Shown here piece after piece: positions 37,355 through 45,788 of a stretch of 64,000 nucleotides of DNA (position 1 is its first letter; each line of letters opens with the position of its first letter). A program made the position numbers and the translations under genes. The DNA comes from Streptomyces fradiae ATCC 10745 = DSM 40063. GTDB lineage: Bacteria > Actinomycetota > Actinomycetes > Streptomycetales > Streptomycetaceae. The notes beneath the pieces were generated by a model. It made no database searches and was not told the DNA's origin. It saw nothing but the letters and a program-made list of their open reading frames with translations. The DNA lies in assembly GCF_008704425.1 (NCBI RefSeq), contig NZ_CP023696.1, forward strand, positions 5,124,501-5,188,500. The letters are read 5' to 3'.

Positions 37355-38485
37355 ATGGCAGGAACCGACCGCGAGAAGGCGCTCGACGCCGCGCTCGCAC
37401 AGATTGAACGGCAGTTCGGCAAGGGCGCCGTGATGCGCATGGGCGAGCGGTCCCAGGAGCCCATCGAGGTCATCCCGACCGGCTCGACCGCGCTCGACGT
37501 GGCGCTCGGTGTCGGTGGCCTGCCGCGCGGCCGTGTGGTGGAGATCTACGGCCCGGAGTCCTCCGGCAAGACGACCCTGACCCTGCACGCCGTGGCCAAC
37601 GCGCAGAAGGCCGGCGGCCAGGTCGCGTTCGTCGACGCGGAGCACGCCCTCGACCCCGAGTACGCCAAGAAGCTCGGCGTCGACATCGACAACCTGATCC
37701 TGTCGCAGCCGGACAACGGCGAGCAGGCCCTGGAGATCGTGGACATGCTCGTCCGCTCCGGGGCGCTCGACCTGATCGTCATCGACTCCGTCGCCGCACT
37801 CGTGCCGCGCGCGGAGATCGAGGGCGAGATGGGCGACTCGCACGTGGGCCTCCAGGCCCGCCTGATGAGCCAGGCGCTCCGCAAGATCACCAGCGCGCTC
37901 AACCAGTCCAAGACCACGGCGATCTTCATCAACCAGCTCCGCGAGAAGATCGGCGTGATGTTCGGCTCGCCGGAGACCACGACCGGTGGCCGCGCGCTGA
38001 AGTTCTACGCGTCGGTGCGCATCGACATCCGCCGCATCGAGACGCTCAAGGACGGCACGGACGCGGTCGGCAACCGCACCCGCTGCAAGGTCGTCAAGAA
38101 CAAGGTGGCCCCGCCGTTCAAGCAGGCCGAGTTCGACATCCTCTACGGCGAGGGCATCAGCCGCGAGGGCGGCCTGATCGACATGGGCGTGGAGCACGGC
38201 TTCATCCGCAAGGCCGGCGCCTGGTACACGTACGAGGGCGACCAGCTGGGCCAGGGCAAGGAGAACGCCCGCAACTTCCTCAAGGACAACCCCGACCTCG
38301 CCAACGAGATCGAGAAGAAGATCAAGGTGAAGCTGGGCGTCGGCGTCCGTCCCGACACCTCGGCGGCTGAGCCCGCCGCAGCGGCCTCGGGCACGGCGGA
38401 CGCGACGGCCGAGGCGGCCAAGTCCGTCCCCGCACCGGCGACGAAGGCCGCGAAGGCGACCAAGGCGACGGCGGCCAAGGCGTAA
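37355..38485 (+). CDS. recA: Recombinase A
   Basis: A 376-residue RecA: ATP-dependent strand exchange and LexA co-protease. Walker A GPESSGKT (66-73), the LIVIDSVAALVPRAEIEGEMGD core with Walker B, the L2 loop with INQLREKIGVMFGSPETTTGGRALKF, and a C-terminal tail rich in Ala/Thr/Lys (~335-376) typical of streptomycetes. The ATG has GGTGGA upstream. It is controlled by a LexA box promoter and a RecA-independent promoter, and recX follows 3 nt after its stop. Confidence 0.98.
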   Translation: MAGTDREKALDAALAQIERQFGKGAVMRMGERSQEPIEVIPTGSTALDVALGVGGLPRGRVVEIYGPESSGKTTLTLHAVANAQKAGGQVAFVDAEHALDPEYAKKLGVDIDNLILSQPDNGEQALEIVDMLVRSGALDLIVIDSVAALVPRAEIEGEMGDSHVGLQARLMSQALRKITSALNQSKTTAIFINQLREKIGVMFGSPETTTGGRALKFYASVRIDIRRIETLKDGTDAVGNRTRCKVVKNKVAPPFKQAEFDILYGEGISREGGLIDMGVEHGFIRKAGAWYTYEGDQLGQGKENARNFLKDNPDLANEIEKKIKVKLGVGVRPDTSAAEPAAAASGTADATAEAAKSVPAPATKAAKATKATAAKA

Positions 38486-38488
38486 CCC

Positions 38489-39058
38489 ATGGCCCGGCGC
38501 ACCGAATGGCCGGGCGGCAGCCCCGACTCGTCGAGGGCCGAGAAGGAGCTGCCGCCCCAGGACCCGGCCGAGCAGGCGCGGGCGATCTGCCTGCGCCTGC
38601 TCACCGGGATGCCGCGCACCCGCAGACAACTCGCGGACGCGCTCCACAAGCGGGGGATCCCGGAGGAGGTCGCCGAGGACGTCCTGTCCCGCTTCGAGGA
38701 CGTGGGACTGATCGACGACGCCGCGTTCGCCGGGGCATGGGTGGAGTCCCGGCACCACGGCCGCGGGCTGGCCCGCCGCGCCCTGGCACGGGAGCTCCGC
38801 ACCAAAGGCGTCGACTCGGCCGTGATCGACGAGGCGGTCGGCCGGCTCGACGCGGACCGGGAGGAGGCGACGGCCCGCGAGCTCGTCCAGCGCAAGCTGC
38901 GCTCCACGCGCGGGCTCGACCGCGACCGCCGGCTCCGCCGCCTCGCGGGCATGCTCGCCCGCAAGGGCTACCCCGAGGGCCTCGCCCTCCGCGTCGTCCG
39001 CCGCGCCCTGGAGGAGGAGGGCGAGGACACCGAGGACCTGGACTTCGACCCCACCTGA
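38489..39058 (+). CDS. recX: RecA modulator RecX
   Basis: A 189-residue RecX: three-helix repeats that bind the RecA filament groove and limit its activity. Recognised from RARAICLRLLTGMPRTRRQLADALHKRGIP-type repeat 1 (present over ~28-58), GLIDDAAFAGAWVESR and the later ARKGYPEGLALRVVRRAL repeat. It starts 3 nt after the recA stop without its own ribosome site, so it depends on recA readthrough and coupling. A hairpin 90 nt downstream ends the unit. Confidence 0.95.
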   Translation: MARRTEWPGGSPDSSRAEKELPPQDPAEQARAICLRLLTGMPRTRRQLADALHKRGIPEEVAEDVLSRFEDVGLIDDAAFAGAWVESRHHGRGLARRALARELRTKGVDSAVIDEAVGRLDADREEATARELVQRKLRSTRGLDRDRRLRRLAGMLARKGYPEGLALRVVRRALEEEGEDTEDLDFDPT

Positions 39059-39148
39059 CCACCGCCGCCGCCGACCGTACGCGAGGACTGCCGCGACGGC
39101 ACGCCGCCCGAGGAGGCAGGGAGGACCCTGCGCCCGCCCGCGCCGGGG

Positions 39149-39178
39149 CACCGCCGTGGTGCGCCACGCCCGGCGGTG
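39149..39178 (+). terminator. Terminator of recA-recX
   Basis: CACCGCCG ... CGGCGGTG outer stem with an inner TGG/CCA pairing; compact 30-nt hairpin 90 nt after the recX stop. Confidence 0.5.
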
Positions 39179-39542
39179 GCGCGCGGGGCGCGCCGGTGTG
39201 CCAGACCCGGTCCACCCGGTCGCGGACGCGTTCACGTCGGCCGCCGGGGCGGCCGAGACCTGCCGGTCCGTACCACCAGCCGCGAAGCGCCGGCCGTCGA
39301 GCTCGTGCGCCTGGCCGCCGGTCGGCAGACGCAGCGCCGGTTCGGGCAGCCACGACCGACGCAGCCACGTCGGCCCCTCGCCGCCCAGCCCGTCGACCAC
39401 TGGCCCCTCGGCCCATGGCTCGGCCCCTCACCTGGTGGAGCCGTCAGAGCGCGTGGACGCCGGGCCCGGTCACCGGCGCTTCGGATGACGCGCGTGGTTC
39501 GGTACGGGCGCCGGGCCGGCCCGGCGGGCCGAGGGCGACCAG

Positions 39543-39571
39543 GGCCGCGGCCGGGCGCAGGCGCCGCGGCC
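39543..39571 (-). terminator. Terminator of the flavin monooxygenase gene
   Basis: GGCCGCGGC-N11-GCCGCGGCC, 25 nt beyond the stop codon on the minus strand. Confidence 0.45.
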
Positions 39572-39595
39572 ACCGGCGCGGTCGGGCCGTCCGGC

Positions 39596-41389
39596 TCAGG
39601 GCACGGACGCTTCCTCCGGGGTTTCGGACCCCTGCCTGTCGGGCGCGCCACCGCGCAGGGTCCGCGCCGCCGTACGCAGCGCGTCGGGGTGGACGCCCGC
39701 GAAGGCCGCGGCGAGGTGGCCGTCAGGCCGTACGAGCAGGACCGTGTGGGCCGCGGCGCCCGGGTACGCCTCGGTGACCAGCAGCTCGGCCGCCACGGGC
39801 AGGGCCCGCACCGTCTCCGCGAGCCGGGGCATGACGCCGGCGGTCACCCAGTGGCGCCTGTCCCACACGCCCGTGCCCGGCGCTACCAGGACGACCAGCG
39901 CACTGCGCCCCAGCCGGTCGCGCAGCCGACCCGCCGTGCCGTCCGGCGCGGTCACCGGCACGTCGGCGACCGGCGCGCCCGGCTCCGTACCGACCTCCAC
40001 CGCGCTCTCCGGGTCCATCGGTGTGAGCGGCGAGAGCGGGTACGCGGGCGGAGCGCCCAGCGGTCCCCGCCCCAGATGCGCGTCCGCCAGGAGCGCGTCG
40101 AGCCCTCGCGCGCCGCCCCGCAGGTACGTCCGCAGCCCGCCCCCGCTCCGCAGCGCCGGAAGGGCCTGGTCGGCGGCGCGGAGCCGGGCGGCCACCGCCG
40201 TGCGCCGCTCCGCCTCGTAGCTGTCCAGCAGCACCTGCGGCGAGTCTCCGCCGTGCCAGGCCCCGGCGAGCTTCCACGCCAGGTTCTCCGCGTCCCGCAG
40301 GCCCTCGTCCAGACCCTGCGTGCCCAGCGCGCCCAGCAGGTGCGCGGCGTCCCCCGCCAGGAACGCCCGGTCCACACGCCAGCTCCGCGCCAGCCGGTGG
40401 TGCACGGTGTACACGCCCGTGTCGACCAGCTCGTACGCGGGCGTGTCCCCGCACCAGCCGGCCAGGGTCTCCCGGATGCGGCTCACCAGGGCCTCCGGCG
40501 TCACCAGCTCGCCGCGCGGCGGCAGCAGCCAGTCCAGCCGCCAGCCCCCGTCCGGCAGCGGGCGCGCCGACACCTCGTCCCCGCCGCTCCGCCACGGGGG
40601 CCGGCGGTGCAGCACCGCCTCGCCGGGCCACGGCAGCTCCGTGCGCAACATCGCCACGGCGTGGCGCTCCACCGCCGTACGCCCGGGGAAGCGGATGCCC
40701 AGCAGTTTGCGGACCGTGGAACGGGCGCCGTCGCACCCCACCACGTAGCCGCCCCGCCACCAGGTCTCGTGGCGTCCCCGGGTGTGGACCGACACTCCTC
40801 CCGCGTCCTGCTCCAGCGCGTCGACCCGGCTCTCCGTGACGAGCCGGACCAGCCGCGCGGCGGGCGGCGCCGCGAGGGCGGCGCGCAGCGCGCCCGTGAG
40901 CGCGTGCTGCGGGACGTGCAGCGGCGCGGGGACGCCCTCGACGCCCTCCTCGGCAGCGTTGGCGTCCGGCCCCGGGCCGGTGACCTCGCCCGGCCCCCGG
41001 CCCGCACCGCGCCCCAGACCTCCGAGCCCGGCCGACCCGCGGCCGGCGGCGTCCCGCTCGCCCGGCAGGCCATGGCCGTGGCCGCGCGCCTCACCGGTTC
41101 CGGCGACGCCCTCGGGGGCGTCCGCGAAGGTGTGGCGGTGTACCAGCTGACGACGCCGCACGGCCCGCCAGGCGTTCCACCGCACGCCCTCCTCGTGCAG
41201 CGCCGCGCCGCAGCCCAGCCGCTCCACGAATCCGGCCGTGTCAGCCCGGAGCACCGCGGTCCGGGCGGGCCGGTACTCGTCCTCACCCGCCCCCTCGTCC
41301 AGCACCACGCACGGCACCTCCTGGGCGGCCAGCGCCAGGGCCAGCGCGAGCCCGACCGGGCCCGCGCCGACGATGATCACCGGGTCCAC
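39596..41389 (-). CDS. FAD-dependent aromatic-ring monooxygenase (PheA/TfdB type)
   Basis: A 597-residue class A flavin monooxygenase. It has the N-terminal Rossmann motif GAGPVGLALALALA (8-21), the DG motif VVGCDGARSTVRKLLG, the GD motif FLAGDAAHLLGALGTQGLDEGLRDAENLAWKLA (given here as two parts in ~300-335), and a C-terminal thioredoxin-like domain (~460-590). Such enzymes hydroxylate phenolic or polyketide substrates with NAD(P)H and oxygen. A Gly/Ala-rich insertion of about 55 residues (94-150) breaks the substrate domain and is unusual. GTG start with GGAGTCC 6 nt upstream. It stands alone, without a pathway or regulator beside it; a 9/18-bp tandem array abuts the start. Confidence 0.85.
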   Translation of the reverse strand: MDPVIIVGAGPVGLALALALAAQEVPCVVLDEGAGEDEYRPARTAVLRADTAGFVERLGCGAALHEEGVRWNAWRAVRRRQLVHRHTFADAPEGVAGTGEARGHGHGLPGERDAAGRGSAGLGGLGRGAGRGPGEVTGPGPDANAAEEGVEGVPAPLHVPQHALTGALRAALAAPPAARLVRLVTESRVDALEQDAGGVSVHTRGRHETWWRGGYVVGCDGARSTVRKLLGIRFPGRTAVERHAVAMLRTELPWPGEAVLHRRPPWRSGGDEVSARPLPDGGWRLDWLLPPRGELVTPEALVSRIRETLAGWCGDTPAYELVDTGVYTVHHRLARSWRVDRAFLAGDAAHLLGALGTQGLDEGLRDAENLAWKLAGAWHGGDSPQVLLDSYEAERRTAVAARLRAADQALPALRSGGGLRTYLRGGARGLDALLADAHLGRGPLGAPPAYPLSPLTPMDPESAVEVGTEPGAPVADVPVTAPDGTAGRLRDRLGRSALVVLVAPGTGVWDRRHWVTAGVMPRLAETVRALPVAAELLVTEAYPGAAAHTVLLVRPDGHLAAAFAGVHPDALRTAARTLRGGAPDRQGSETPEEASVP

Positions 41390-41390
41390 G

Positions 41391-41471
41391 ACAGGACTCC
41401 AGTGGCACCTGTGGTTCCAGTGAGCTGAGTGATGTCAGTGGCCGCTGTGACTCCAGTGACCTCTGAGGCTC
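41391..41471. repeat. 9-bp tandem array (18-bp higher period) at the monooxygenase start
   Basis: Nine degenerate 9-bp units with consensus C(A/T)GTGRCYC. At 18 bp the match is clearest: (C/T)CAGTG recurs at 41399, 41417, 41435 and 41453. It lies immediately upstream of the minus-strand GTG start. It may be an operator array or a slippage-derived repeat. Confidence 0.65.
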
Positions 41472-41606
41472 GGGCGCCCCTCCGATGAGCAGGAGAAACG
41501 CATGAAGATACGACTGGAACCCGGTGAGTGATCACAGTTCGTATGCAACCCACTGCCTGTGCTTGCGTCAAGTGACGGGGCAGGGAGGCCCCGCGCTCGC
41601 GCGTGC

Positions 41607-41698
41607 GCGGCGCACCGGAGACGCAAGGGCGGCGCATCGCAGGCAAGTGGGAGCGGCGCACCGCAGGCAGGGGACGCGGCGCACCGGAGGCGAAGGGC
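41607..41698. repeat. Four ~23-bp direct repeats
   Basis: GCGGCGCA(C/T)CG(G/C)AG(G/A)C begins at 41607, 41629, 41653 and 41676. A separate pair, ACGGCGAAGACAGACG, occurs at 41754 and 41779. The stretch 41472-41796 contains no gene. Confidence 0.7.
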
Positions 41699-41796
41699 GA
41701 CGCGGGCGGGCGAGGGCGTCCACGCGGGCGCAGGTGAGGCCCGCGACGGTCGTTGACGGCGAAGACAGACGGTCGATCACGGCGAAGACAGACGAC

Positions 41797-41839
41797 GGCG
41801 CACGCGAGGCCCGCGACCGTCGCGGGCCTCGCGTGCGCC
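41797..41839. terminator. Very strong hairpin downstream of gluD
   Basis: Two 20-nt arms, beginning GGCGCACGCGAGG and TCGCGGGCCTC, pair perfectly around a 3-nt loop (CCG). The 17-nt sequence GAGGCCCGCGACGGTCG at 41737 resembles one arm, suggesting the hairpin arose from the local repeat. Likely transcription terminator for gluABCD. Confidence 0.8.
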
Positions 41840-41841
41840 GA

Positions 41842-41872
41842 GGGGGCGGCGGCCACCAGGCCACCGCCCCCC
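41842..41872 (-). terminator. Second hairpin directly after gluD
   Basis: GGGGGCGG-C-GGCC / GGCC-A-CCGCCCCC with an ACCA loop, 15 nt after the gluD stop on the minus strand. Confidence 0.75.
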
Positions 41873-41887
41873 GCAGCATCCGGCTCC

Positions 41888-42769
41888 CTACGCGACGCCG
41901 CCGCCCATCTGGGAGTCGATCTCCTTGATGTCCACGACCGCGCCGGTGCTCTTCTTGCGCCGCCGCATCAGACCCTCCAGCCACGCGGCGAGCTGCGTCA
42001 GCGCGCCGTTCACGAGGATGTAGATCAGTGCCACCACGGTGATCGTCGCGATCGTGTTGGCGCCGTAGTTGGCGGTGATCGGGCGGATCTGGAAGAGCAG
42101 CTCGCTCAGACCCAGGATCGCGCCGCCCAGCGCGGTGTCCTTGACGATGACCACGAGCTGGCTGACCAGCGCCGGCAGCATCGCCGTGACCGCCTGCGGC
42201 AGCAGCACGTACCCCATGATCTGGCCCTTGCGCATGCCGATCGCCTTGGCGGCGTCGGTCTGGCCGTACGGCAGGGACAGGATGCCGGCCCGGACGATCT
42301 CCGCGATGACGGAGGCGTTGTACAGAACGAGGCCGGTCACCACCGCGTACAGCGGCCTGACCTCCGACGCGATCGGCGTGAACTGGGCGAACACCGCGTT
42401 CGCGAAGATCATCATCAGCAGCACGGGGATCGCGCGGAAGAACTCCACGACCGCGCCCACCGGACCCCGGACCCACGCGTGGTCGGAGAGGCGGCCGATG
42501 CCGAGCAGCGCGCCCAGCGGCAGGGCGATCACCAGCGCCAGCCCCGCCGCCTTCAGCGTCTCGACGAGGCCCGGCAGGAGGAAGGTCGTCCAGACGGCGC
42601 CGTCGGTGACGAACGGCTTCCACTTGTCGGCCGCCAGCTGCCCCTTGTCGGCCATGACGGACAGTGCCCACCAGACCACGAGGCCCACCAGGACGACGAA
42701 GACGGCCGAGTACAGGATGTTCCGCAGCCTGGCCTTGGGGCCCGGGGTGTCGTACAGAACGGAACTCAT
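41888..42769 (-). CDS. gluD: Glutamate ABC transporter permease GluD
   Basis: A 293-residue polar amino acid ABC permease (HisM type). A first helix (~18-40) and a periplasmic segment precede the five-helix core; the EAA loop facing the ATPase reads AAKAIGMRKGQIMGYVLLPQA. The C-terminus is charged. It overlaps gluC by ATGA and is the last gene of gluA-gluB-gluC-gluD, ended by two hairpins. In Corynebacterium and Streptomyces this four-gene set imports glutamate. Confidence 0.9.
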   Translation of the reverse strand: MSSVLYDTPGPKARLRNILYSAVFVVLVGLVVWWALSVMADKGQLAADKWKPFVTDGAVWTTFLLPGLVETLKAAGLALVIALPLGALLGIGRLSDHAWVRGPVGAVVEFFRAIPVLLMMIFANAVFAQFTPIASEVRPLYAVVTGLVLYNASVIAEIVRAGILSLPYGQTDAAKAIGMRKGQIMGYVLLPQAVTAMLPALVSQLVVIVKDTALGGAILGLSELLFQIRPITANYGANTIATITVVALIYILVNGALTQLAAWLEGLMRRRKKSTGAVVDIKEIDSQMGGGVA

Positions 42770-43440
42770 CGCTTCACCGCCACGCGCTTGGCCACCCAGC
42801 CCAGGAGCAGGCCGGTGGGAAGAGTGAGGAGCACGAACCCGAGGGCGAAGACGCCGAAGACGGCGAACAGCGCGTCGGCCTCGTTCTCGACCATTTCCTT
42901 CATCAGCAGCGCCGCCTCGGCGACGCCGATCGCCGCCGCGACGGTCGTGTTCTTCGTCAGGGCGATCAGGACGTTCGCGAGCGGGGCCACCACCGAGCGG
43001 AACGCCTGCGGCAGCACGATCAGGGTCAGCACCTGGAAGAAGCTCAGCCCCAGGGCCCGCGCCGCCTCGGCCTGCCCGACCGGCACGGTGTTGATGCCGG
43101 AGCGCAGCGCCTCGCAGACGAACGTGCCCGTGTACGCCACCAGGCCGAGCACCGCCATGCGGAAGCCGATGTCCTTGAAGGTCTCGCCCCCCAGGGCGAA
43201 CCCGAGCGTCTGGTTGAGCACCAGCGAGCAGCTGACGACCACGATGGTCAGCGGGGTGTTCCGGACGAGGTTGACGTACGCGGTCCCGAAGGCCCGCATC
43301 AGCGGTACCGGGCTCACCCGCATGCCCGCCAGCAGGGTGCCCCAGATCAGGGAGCCCACCGCCGAGTAGAGGGTGAGCTGGACGGTCACCCAGAAGGCGC
43401 CGAGCAGGTCGTACTGCGGAGAATCAAGAAAGTCGAACAC
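42766..43440 (-). CDS. gluC: Glutamate ABC transporter permease GluC
   Basis: A 224-residue permease with five helices and the EAA loop AARALGLSFFQVLTLIVLPQAFR. GTG at 43440 (VFDFLDSPQYD) was chosen since homologues begin there and GGGGAGAG lies upstream; the longer frame adds Arg-rich sequence with no site. It follows gluB after a 119-nt gap holding hairpins, and is translationally coupled to gluD by a 4-nt overlap. Confidence 0.9.
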   Translation of the reverse strand: MFDFLDSPQYDLLGAFWVTVQLTLYSAVGSLIWGTLLAGMRVSPVPLMRAFGTAYVNLVRNTPLTIVVVSCSLVLNQTLGFALGGETFKDIGFRMAVLGLVAYTGTFVCEALRSGINTVPVGQAEAARALGLSFFQVLTLIVLPQAFRSVVAPLANVLIALTKNTTVAAAIGVAEAALLMKEMVENEADALFAVFGVFALGFVLLTLPTGLLLGWVAKRVAVKR

Positions 43441-43473
43441 GTTGACCCGCGCTCTCCCCTGGTTGGATCGTGG

Positions 43474-43510
43474 GAGGCGCCGCCGGCCCGGCCTGGGCCG
43501 ACGGCGCCTC
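43474..43510 (-). terminator. Intercistronic hairpin gluB-gluC
   Basis: GAGGCGCCG-C-CGGCCC and GGGCCG-A-CGGCGCCTC pair with a short loop. Probably stabilises the gluB 3' end or lowers readthrough into the permease genes. Confidence 0.6.
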
Positions 43511-43535
43511 ACCGCTGCTGCTGCCTTGCGCCGGT

Positions 43536-43553
43536 CCGCCGCTCAGGCGGCGG
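43536..43553 (-). terminator. Second intercistronic hairpin after gluB
   Basis: CCGCCG-CTCAGG-CGGCGG, 6-bp stem starting 6 nt after the gluB stop. Confidence 0.45.
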
Positions 43554-43559
43554 GGCGGC

Positions 43560-44384
43560 TCACTTCTCGGTGATCTGCGGCGCGGGCTCGTTCTTGTAGT
43601 TCGCCGGACCGAAGTTCTTCTCGACGAACTTGTCCCAGGAGCCGTCCGACTTCATCTTCTCGATGGCCGCGTTGATCTTGTCGCGGAGCTCCTTGTCGCC
43701 CTTCTTCAGGCCGATGCCGTAGGGCTCGTCGCTCAGCTTCAGACCGGCCAGCTTGAACTTGCCCTGGTGCTCCTTCTGCGCCGCGTAGCCGGCGAGGATG
43801 GAGTCGTCGGTGGTCAGGGCGTCGACGCCCTTGTTCTCCAGGCCGGTCAGGCACTCGGAGTAGCCGCCCTGCTGCAGCAGGTCCGCCTTGGGGGCCAGCT
43901 TCTCCTTGACGTTCTGCGCGGAGGTGGAGCCGGTGACCGAGCAGAGCTTCTTGGAGTTGAGGTCCTCGGCCTTCTTGATCGAGTCGTCGTCGGCGCGGAC
44001 CAGGAGGTCCTGGTGGGCGAGGAAGTACGGGCCGGCGAAGTCCACGACGGCCTTGCGCTTGTCGTTGATCGTGTAGCTGGCCACGACGAACTTCACGTCG
44101 CCGTTGCGGATCAGGTTCTCGCGCTCGGCGCTGGGCGCCTGCTTCCACTCGATCTTGTCGGCGCTGTAGCCCAGCTCCTTGGCGACGTACGTGGCCACGT
44201 CGACGTCGAAGCCGGTGTACTTGCCGTCCGTGGTCCGCAGGCCGAGACCGGGCTGGTCGAACTTGATACCGATGGTGATCTTGTCGCTGCCGGAGGCCGT
44301 GTCGCCGCCGGAGCCGCACGCGGTCGCGCCGATCGAGAGGGTCAGAACCGCGGCGAGGGCCGCACTGGTCTTGCGGAACTGCAT
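43560..44384 (-). CDS. gluB: Glutamate-binding lipoprotein GluB
   Basis: A 274-residue extracytoplasmic binding protein. Signal peptide with lipobox ending at Cys23 (SIGATAC), then an SBP_bac_3 domain (ITIGIKFDQPGLGLR, YTGFDVDVATYVAKELG, PYGIGLKKGDKELRDKIN). It captures glutamate for GluCD/GluA and is anchored to the outer membrane face by lipid. Start ATG 44384 has AAGGG 9 nt upstream; the ATG three codons earlier would place the site at zero distance and is excluded. Higher expression than the permeases is expected, consistent with hairpins downstream. Confidence 0.93.
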   Translation of the reverse strand: MQFRKTSAALAAVLTLSIGATACGSGGDTASGSDKITIGIKFDQPGLGLRTTDGKYTGFDVDVATYVAKELGYSADKIEWKQAPSAERENLIRNGDVKFVVASYTINDKRKAVVDFAGPYFLAHQDLLVRADDDSIKKAEDLNSKKLCSVTGSTSAQNVKEKLAPKADLLQQGGYSECLTGLENKGVDALTTDDSILAGYAAQKEHQGKFKLAGLKLSDEPYGIGLKKGDKELRDKINAAIEKMKSDGSWDKFVEKNFGPANYKNEPAPQITEK

Positions 44385-44439
44385 GGTGAACATCCCTTGT
44401 GTCGTGGTCCGGCCGTGGTCGTCCGGCGCAGGGGGGTGG

Positions 44440-45225
44440 TCAGTGGTGAAGGATCTTCGAAAGGAAGTCCTTGGCCCGGTCGCTGCGCGGGTTGCTGAAG
44501 AACTGGTCGGGCGCCGCCTCCTCGACGATCCGCCCGTCGGCCATGAAGACCACCCGGTTCGCCGCGGAGCGGGCGAAGCCCATCTCGTGGGTGACGACGA
44601 CCATCGTCATGCCCTCGCGCGCCAGCTGCTGCATGACTTCGAGGACCTCGTTGATCATCTCCGGGTCGAGCGCCGAGGTGGGCTCGTCGAAGAGCATCAC
44701 CTTGGGTCCCATGGCCAGCGCCCGCGCGATGGCGACGCGCTGCTGCTGGCCGCCGGAGAGCTGCGCCGGGTACTTGTCGGCCTGCGTGCCGACCCCGACG
44801 CGGTCCAGCAGGGCCCGCGCCTTCGCCTCGGCCTCCTTCTTGTCCGCCTTGCGGACCTTGACCTGGCCCAGCGTGACGTTCTCCAGCACCGTCTTGTGCG
44901 CGAAGAGGTTGAAGGACTGGAAGACCATCCCGACGTCCGCCCGCAGCCGGGCGAGCTCCCTGCCCTCGTCGGGCAGCGGCTTGCCGTCGATGGTGATCGT
45001 GCCCGAGTCGATCGTCTCCAGGCGGTTGATGGTGCGGCACAGCGTGGACTTGCCGGACCCGGACGGCCCGATGACGACCACGACCTCGCCGCGGGCGATC
45101 GTCAGGTCGATGTCCTGGAGCACGTGCAGCGCGCCGAAGTGCTTGTTGACGTTGCTCAGTACGACCAGGTCGCCCGCCGTCGGTGCGGCGTCCGCTGCTC
45201 CCTTGGTCACTGACACTCCGCTCAT
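44440..45225 (-). CDS. gluA: Glutamate ABC transporter ATP-binding protein GluA
   Basis: A 261-residue polar amino acid ABC ATPase: Walker A GPSGSGKST, Q-loop VFQSFNLF, signature LSGGQQQR, Walker B VMLFDEPTSALD, H-loop VTHEMG. First gene of gluABCD, with 55 nt before gluB. The start at MSGVSVTKG has GGAG 9 nt upstream; ten extra upstream codons are possible but unlikely. An 18-bp-class inverted repeat lies 47 nt before the start and may be a control site. Confidence 0.93.
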   Translation of the reverse strand: MSGVSVTKGAADAAPTAGDLVVLSNVNKHFGALHVLQDIDLTIARGEVVVVIGPSGSGKSTLCRTINRLETIDSGTITIDGKPLPDEGRELARLRADVGMVFQSFNLFAHKTVLENVTLGQVKVRKADKKEAEAKARALLDRVGVGTQADKYPAQLSGGQQQRVAIARALAMGPKVMLFDEPTSALDPEMINEVLEVMQQLAREGMTMVVVTHEMGFARSAANRVVFMADGRIVEEAAPDQFFSNPRSDRAKDFLSKILHH

Positions 45226-45271
45226 CGCCTCTCGCTCCGTCCTGCTCGGTTGCACAGGACATTAAGCACGC

Positions 45272-45288
45272 CTGACGAGCAGCGTCAG
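45272..45288. promoter_or_regulatory. Inverted repeat in the gluA leader/promoter
   Basis: CTGACG-AGCAG-CGTCAG, perfect 6-bp arms, 47 nt before the gluA ATG. Confidence 0.4.
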
Positions 45289-45689
45289 CACATCTGAGCG
45301 GAAATTGAGCATAACGATCCGGCGGCAACCGGACACTCCGTGTGAACGGGGCGTGTGCCGGAATACCGGCTGCGTAACGGATGTGCGCACCGGCCGCGCG
45401 CGCTCTTGACTGGCGCTCCGCCATCGGGATTCATGCCAGTGGTGGAACGCTGCCGGAACGCGGTCGCCACCTGGCACCATCTCCGGGTACGCCCGCGGCG
45501 CCGCGGACCGGCCGGCCGGCGGACACGCCGTACGGCCGACCCTGCGCCACCGGGGCGACGCTCCGGTGACGCCCGCGTGTCCGCGGGCCGAGCCGGTCCT
45601 GAACGCCGTGAGACCCGCATGACCGGGACCCGTACGACGGACGGGACCCGCACGACGGCACCCGCGGCCCCGACACCCGCGGACGCGGG

Positions 45690-45788
45690 ACCGACCGAGA
45701 CCGACGAGACGGACCGAGACCGACCGAGACCGACCGAGACCTACCCAAGACCGACCGAGACCGACCGAGACCGACCCGAGACCCGAGA
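45690..45788. repeat. ~10-copy tandem array of CCGACCGAGA
   Basis: Ten-base units, mostly exact, with occasional 9- or 11-base variants and one divergent unit (CCTACCCAAGA). The array ends 68 nt before the response-regulator ATG and is not in a credible gene. Confidence 0.85.

Larger units (their letters stand above)
39059..39595. other. Gene-free region between recX and the flavin monooxygenase
   Basis: 537 nt between convergent genes. Apart from the two hairpins listed separately (39149-39178 and 39543-39571) I see no RNA gene, promoter or credible coding frame; open frames here are GC-skew artefacts without homology. Confidence 0.5.

Noticed and set aside
39156..39488. 110-codon frame after recX
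   Set aside because: Composition-driven frame with no domain, no ribosome site and a predicted hairpin inside.
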